Origin: Cristatella mucedo
Lineage: Eukaryota; Bryozoa; Phylactolaemata; Cristatellidae
Assembly (NCBI GenBank): GCA_009760855.2
Contig: WPIO01000012.1
Coordinates: 6,073,501 to 6,137,500, forward strand
Reading direction: 5' to 3'
Length of the DNA stretch: 64,000 nucleotides
Within the stretch, counting starts at the first letter, position 1, and each line of letters begins with the position of its first letter. A program made the translations under genes and the position numbers. The notes beneath the pieces were generated by a model. It made no database searches, was not told the DNA's origin, and worked only from the letters and a program-made list of their open reading frames with translations. This document shows positions 58,702-64,000 of the stretch, one piece after another.

Positions 58702-61700
58702 CTGAGTGATTGCTGCAAAGTTTCAAAAGCCTGGTTAATACGCGAGTCCAAGTGTAGCCATGATGATTGATTAGCGTTTCAAATAGTACTCGGTTGCTCG
58801 GGTAGTTCTTCGAAGACGCATTTGACAAGCCAGGAGCGTTGCTAGTACTGTTAAATGAAAATTCTGTGCCCTGTGCACAGATAGAGGCTCACCTGAGCGC
58901 CGATGAAGCCGAATGCAATTCCAACGATGACGCCCAAGCTGTTACGAATAGAATCGTCGACCAGGCCGTAGCAGCCCTATGAGAGAATGAACACGGTAAG
59001 CAAAAGTTACATCTGCATACATCACATTGACTACCGCAAAGATTTCAATACTTATCCTCGGGAATTTATGGATAACGTCATAAACTGTTTTCATTGATAT
59101 AGTACACAGCTAAATTATCCTTTTAAAATTATAAATATATATATATGTTATATATATTGTTGCTATTATGTTGTTATTTTTATTATAAGTCCTTCCTTTC
59201 ATGTGAATATCGCGAAATGGTGGCCCATCATTGGCGAGATTAGCTACTAAATCCAAGAGAGTCTTCTTCAACTCCGAAAAGAATAAAAATACAAAAGTAC
59301 AGGCGTAAGTGATAATGACAAATGATTAAAGGGAAAATATTTTTTTTGTAAATCTTTTGTAAAGCTTGTATTACCTCATGTTTTATAGTTTTAAACGCCA
59401 AGAATAAACAGCATGCTCTTGCCGAGCATCTTAAGCTGGCATGGTGAATTACTCTACAGAGGTAGATGGAACGACAAGCAAGGTTTCGAGGAGGCGTTGG
59501 AGGCTCAGAGATAAATCCACAATTACGGAAGAAAAGTCTACCCTCATCAGCGAGGGAATGCCCTCCAAGACCTAAAACCTCTTCATAACGACGCTAGCAA
59601 TATATTCGATGACCGAGGTCGTGTGCTCAAGCCCCATGGCAAATGTGAAGCGCCTGAATAGTGACTAAGTTCTCTTAGGTTTCTATACACATGAATTATA
59701 TATATATATATATACACATATATATACAAACCAAGAAAATCGCCATCTGATTCTCTTGTCCAAGAGATAAGCTGCTGCCGCCCACGGGGGCTTGGTGGCT
59801 GGCGACCACGGGAAACTCAAAACTTTCGCTTTAATAAATAAATAAATGCTAGCTGATTTAACAGGCTCTTTTGTATAACGACAGAAGAGCCTTTATGGCT
59901 ATCACCACCGCTTGCAGCGGCGATAAATGATCACCTACCGCAGGATTCGAATCCATGACCTCGGGACCGAGGTCGTAAAAGCAACCGCCTTATCTAGTGT
60001 TCCATCGCGGCTCACCAACTTGCTGCACAAGCCCAGGAGAGTAGCACAGGGCACATGCCAATGCAGCCCCACAAAAAGCTAATACACGTGACAGTGGCTT
60101 CGCTAGGTGGGTGGGAGTGGCCCTTCGCTAGGACAAAGACATCGAGCCATCGTTACTGGGAATGCTGAATGCTGGGTAGTATCGCTTGACTGAATGAAGA
60201 TAGTGCAAAGACGAAAAACGTCCTAAATATGTTGTGTCAAAGATATAGTATGTCGTCTTAACATGAATGGCACAGTTAATCGCGGGTTATAAATATAAAA
60301 TGCCGTGGTGGTGAATATTTGCAAATGGAAACATAAGAAAGAATGTCTGATTTTTACAAACGCTCATCAAGGTGCACATGCACTCACGTACGCACACACG
60401 GAAACTTTCAGGCACGCGGATCCCAAGCAATCAATGGGTGTGAGCAAACTCCCGATAATGCAGCTATATCAAGAAGAACTCCGCTTGGAGATCCTTCGTT
60501 GTTAATGGAACTGCCGAGCGCACATCATCGAATGCCATTCAGGAAACGTTTATAGTGCACCTGTAACTAGACAATACCCAAAGCCTTGCTAGCAAACCAA
60601 GAACAGAGCGCTCAGAGAGCACGAACCTATAGCCTTTTGCTTCTCTGATCACTGAGTGGCCACTCTTTGTAAAGCTCTTGGGATTGGCTGTAAAGAAATT
60701 TCTTTATTGACATTGGTTGCAGGTTCTGTGCTTGATGCCTAAGGAACAGGAGTATTTGCGGTGTGCCTGCTGTTAATGAACGTGAGCGAGACCTTGTGTG
60801 CGAGTGGTGAGAAGAAGACGAGGCATCCTTTTCGGACCAAACGCCGAAACGAATTTTTCAAAGTACGCATGTTATCCTCTCAAATGCTTGCACAATATTA
60901 GGGCAATGTGAACCCAAGTTGTCATTGGATGCCCGGAAGGTTGATTTACACTACATACTATGCTACAAGATATTTTGTGAGAATTCCTATTAGATAACAG
61001 ACGCCAAAAAGCACCCATCATCATATGCCAAGTACGGGTTTTTACTAAGCATCCTATATAACATGCGTATACACACAGTGGCCGTGGTTCTCGGCTTCTA
61101 TGTATTCAATAAGAAATTTGCTTTATAGCTAGCGACCCTCGAATGCGCAATGCCACCAACTTCAGCAGATAGTGCTCTCCATATCTGTGCCTTTCTTTGT
61201 ACAAGTGACTGCAGTGCATGCTATTACGCAACTAAAACGTCCACATATGCATACGACTGCACAAAAACTGGAAACAGAGTCAATTAAAGCTTGCAGAAAG
61301 CGATCGAACTGACTTTTTTAAGCTTATTGTGAAGAAATAAACCGCGAAGTAGTGCATACCACGCAGCAGACGTCTGACTAGGAAAGGTCAGAGGTCAGCA
61401 CGTACCACTGGATATGCCTCGGTCACGTTTCGACACCCGCTTTCCCTCGGGCAGCATGATTTTGGCAATGTGTCAATAGTACCATTCTCGTTGCCGGGTA
61501 AGAATTTCCAGTCTGTGTAGTTCATGACCCCGCAGCACTGAAGCTGAAAAGAATGAACAGACAAAGCTTGTGACGTTTTGCCTTGGAAATCGATACCACT
61601 GGCCTATTTATCATTGGCAATCGATACCAAACGTTTTTTTACGCTGTTTCAGCAGCTGTGGCCTAGCCAAAAATGCGTCACTGTGCCTACCGCATCTTGA

Positions 61701-62010
61701 ACGGTATCCCACGCGTTGCTGAACGAGATGTCGTTTTCGTAATTCGGCATGTTGTTTAGCAGTCCTTCTTTTAATACCGTTCTTATCTTCAAAATTAGAG
61801 TTTCCTTTGTATGCTAAGCGACCGCTCGCGAATTGATGTCTAGGCATAGACGTTTCGTCTGCGTCAAAGACCATTTATTCAAGCTTGAAAAACTCACGAC
61901 TTACTTACTGCGCTCCCGCGTGGGTAAGTACATACCTGATTACGTAGCACGAGGGCAGTGATACCACCTCCGATTTGTGCAACAACGATAATCATGATGA
62001 CGCTACCATA
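58492..62010 (-). CDS. tetraspanin, 3' part (four core exons plus a terminal exon)
   Basis: Exons in transcript order: 62010-61936 (75 nt), 61786-61691 (96 nt), 61543-61406 (138 nt), 58976-58893 (84 nt) and probably 58701-58492. The first gives a membrane helix, YGSVIMIIVVAQIGGGITAL, tetraspanin TM3. The next starts the large extracellular loop and ends AWDTVQDA. The third gives LQCCGVMNYTDW, the diagnostic CCG motif, then PKSCC and a fifth cysteine. The fourth gives GCYGLVDD with the sixth cysteine, then IRNSLGVIVGIAFGFIGAQ, the start of TM4. Tetraspanins are four-pass scaffolds that organise membrane microdomains. TM1 and TM2 exons were not found upstream and may lie beyond the right edge. 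The paralogue cannot be named. Intron lengths are 149, 147, about 2430 and about 190 bp. Confidence 0.85.
59140..59160. repeat. short TA-rich run
   Basis: ATATATATATATGTTATATA-type sequence in the long tetraspanin intron. A second such run lies at 59694-59727. Confidence 0.6.
59600..59725 (+). mobile_element. SINE family B, partial, with TA tail
   Basis: A B-box region (GACCGAGGTCGTGTGCTCAA) is followed by GCAAATGTGAAGCGCCTGAA and a worn hairpin, then a TA microsatellite. The A-box side is lost. It lies in the tetraspanin intron, antisense to the gene. Confidence 0.65.
59852..60013 (-). mobile_element. tRNA-derived SINE, family A (full-length)
   Basis: The most complete copy along with 8957-9118. 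On the minus strand it has GCCGCGATGGAACACTAGAT and AAGGCGGTTGC, a B-box GGATTCGAATCC region, the CCGCTGCAAGCGG hairpin, AGCCATAAAGGCT, and a terminal GCCTGTTAAATCAGC. It lies in the tetraspanin intron in the gene's sense orientation. Confidence 0.8.
60020..61400. other. tetraspanin intron, unassigned part
   Basis: No repeat or exon is recognised. Short plus-strand frames at 60305-60555 lack identifiable homology. Confidence 0.45.
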
Positions 62011-62504
62011 CTACAACCAACAGAAGAACCCAAGTGCATCTCGCCAAAACTCGAGCATCTAACTCACCACACGTATGTGCTACTACAACCCGTGTGCTAG
62101 TGTCTACTTACCGAGTTCCCTAAACACAACCCGTATGACCGTGTCCAGACAGGGCAGACAGTTACTCTGAAGCAATCGGCCCCTGGTACATTTAAACAGT
62201 TGTGCTGTGGTACAGTGATCAAGACCGTGGATCGTGGCAAACCAACGTCGTCTAAACTCTACTACCAATTCTAATCATGGGCGATTACACCTCACCTATA
62301 ATCCTAACGCCACTCTCTAGTAGGATTTTTTTTATTAGCACGCTGAGCTTGACTACGGCCAATTTTGAACAGACAGTGGATCAATCGAGCTTGTACAGCA
62401 TCGATTCTCGGCATCTGAAAGTGCTACCATTGCAAAAAGAGCACGTCTGAGCGGCATGTCTTAACGCCCAGGAAGCACGCATCGGGTATCGCAGGCTCAA
62501 GCCA

Positions 62505-62640
62505 AGCACTTCGCGGCCCAGGGGTCAACGTGCTCGCCTTTGCAGGACCGAGGTCGTGGGCTCGAGCCCTGGGGCACACGTTAAGCGCCAGGATTGAGGC
62601 TAAATTCTCCAACGGCGCTGCAGAAAGGAATTCTTTTTCT
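62505..62640 (+). mobile_element. tRNA-derived SINE, family B (LINE-tailed)
   Basis: CAACGTGCTCGCCTTTGCAG, then GACCGAGGTCGTGGGCTCGA with the B-box, then a CACACGTTAAGCGCC tail with the complementary GGCGCT arm at 62614-62619. The A-box side is moderately diverged. Confidence 0.72.
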
Positions 62641-62644
62641 TTGG

Positions 62645-63175
62645 TCACCGCTGCACCCCCGCACTTCAACTAAGTCCTTTAGTCATGCCTGACTTACCGA
62701 AAGTAAAGGTAAACCTCTCTACTCACTCCTCTATTGACGATGGGATTAAAGGCTTAGAGGCACTCCGTTTCAGTTTTCTAACATTCATTCGCTTATATCA
62801 AGGAGAAACATCGGGGTAGGTGCGCCACTACGGTCAACTTGCTCGTATTAAATATCCTGGAAGCTACTGACGTCCGACAATCGAGAAGCGTATTTATAGA
62901 AATATTCATCCAGACGTTCAAATGATTTTGCTGACACTGGGTTCTCAAATGAACGCAAAACTATGTCAACCAATAGGAGTGTGCAGGAAGGACATCGAGG
63001 GCATAGGCGTAAAGGGAGCTAAGGCCCCTCGCATAGGTCTGGCTAAAGAGGTGGAGTTGGGCTGGCTTAATCAGACTACTGCCGTTCAAACCCCCATATC
63101 AAGCCGAAAACTGTACCTCCGTAGATCTCCAAGAGGTCTTACACCCCTTTCCGGGCGGCTACTAAGCTTCCATGC
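62645..63175. other. unassigned DNA upstream of the recognised tetraspanin exons
   Basis: No tetraspanin TM1/TM2 exon was found here on the minus strand. An 85-codon plus-strand frame (62922-63179) has no recognised product. Confidence 0.4.
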
Positions 63176-63177
63176 TT

Positions 63178-63328
<151 letters not shown>

Positions 63329-63329
63329 T

Positions 63330-64000
63330 TGCACATTATGTTGGCATTTGGCGGACCAGCTTAAGGCCAGCTTTGGTTGCAAACTTATTTCTCTGCAAAG
63401 GGGGCAATAATATTATTTAGTTTTGCCGAAGAAGAGGTAAATCTCGCTAAACAGTTCTAGAAGAGGCCTCCTGCCGAGCGGCTCGCCCCGCCCCCTGGGT
63501 CTCTTCAAATTGGGGCACGCGTTTGCTTTTTCGACGAGTTGCCATCTCAGAGGAGCTACAGGTGCTCTCAAAATATGGGCTACGGAGCCTTTCTGGCCGG
63601 CGCGCCCCTTCGCATTGTTTCCGCCGAGTGACGCCTCCACCAACGTTTTCAGACGGAGTTACGAGAGCCTGCCGGGCAGATAGCAGAATCAGAATCCGCT
63701 CCATGAAAATTCTACCGATTCTTTTTAAGATAAGCTGACAAAATTCTCGGATGAGAGGCTAACGAGGCCTTCTGGATGGCGAGTCTTAGACACGAATCTA
63801 ACGGTGTGTCGCCAGAGAAAGCCGCCAAGCTTAGAAGGGTGCTTACAAAGACATTTCGTTCGGAGCTCTAGTTTCAAGTTGGTTTCTGAAAAAATCGGTC
63901 TCAACTAGAAAATATGGTTATTATAAATCATCTCTGTATTTGCTGCAATGCAGCGACGCCCAACGGTTGTCTACTCGCTGTAGCTAGTGGCCTAGGAACC
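63330..64000. other. unassigned DNA at the right edge
   Basis: Overlapping short frames lie at 63413-63738 on both strands, in GC-richer sequence. No recognised product or repeat. Confidence 0.4.

Noticed and set aside
59930-60013. functional tRNA gene
   Set aside because: Promoter boxes are present but the arms do not pair into a cloverleaf, and the sequence continues into the SINE body found at several other loci. The tRNA-like block at 30488-30560 fails for lack of a T-arm.

Overview
The window is nuclear DNA from an intron-rich animal. The recognisable genes are split by GT-AG introns of about 0.1 to 4.4 kb, and the space between and inside them is filled with microsatellites, tRNA-derived SINEs and short 5'-truncated LINE copies. 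The proteins match animal families (UDP-glucose dehydrogenase, eIF2B-epsilon, ARMC3, tetraspanin) at a distance that suggests an invertebrate; the phylum cannot be resolved from this sequence. No operon, CRISPR array or prokaryotic feature was seen.

Layout from left to right. (1) 1-12.8 kb: repeat-rich DNA holding the first coding exon of UGDH on the minus strand (3795-3956; the rest of the gene lies off the left edge), a CpG-rich stretch upstream of it, several LINE/SINE copies, and two copies of an unclassified repeat at 8.7-10.3 kb. (2) 12.9-37.9 kb: a complete 16-exon EIF2B5 gene on the plus strand. Splicing the 16 exons gives 2070 nt, an uninterrupted 689-residue frame with all phases matching. 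(3) 38.3-51.2 kb: a 21-exon ARMC3 gene on the minus strand, tail-to-tail with EIF2B5 and only 441 bp from it between stop codons. It encodes about 945 residues, with one unresolved single-base frame problem at the exon 2/3 junction. Its introns hold a hAT-like non-autonomous transposon and an array of GAGCT pentamers. (4) 51.2-58.5 kb: no confident gene; a LINE copy split by an apparent solo LTR. (5) 58.5-62.0 kb: the 3' half of a tetraspanin gene on the minus strand; its 5' exons were not found. (6) 62-64 kb: a SINE, a long GA microsatellite and unassigned DNA.

The protein genes are ordinary housekeeping or cell-surface genes that do not form a pathway: translation initiation (EIF2B5), UDP-glucuronate synthesis (UGDH), a ciliated-cell or sperm-associated armadillo protein (ARMC3) and a membrane scaffold (tetraspanin). 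The most interesting material is in the repeats. A LINE family and a tRNA-derived SINE family share the same 3' hairpin tail, with compensatory base changes between copies. There is also a transposon whose terminal inverted repeats are themselves built from an iterated palindrome, and a nested LTR insertion with a clear 4-bp target duplication.
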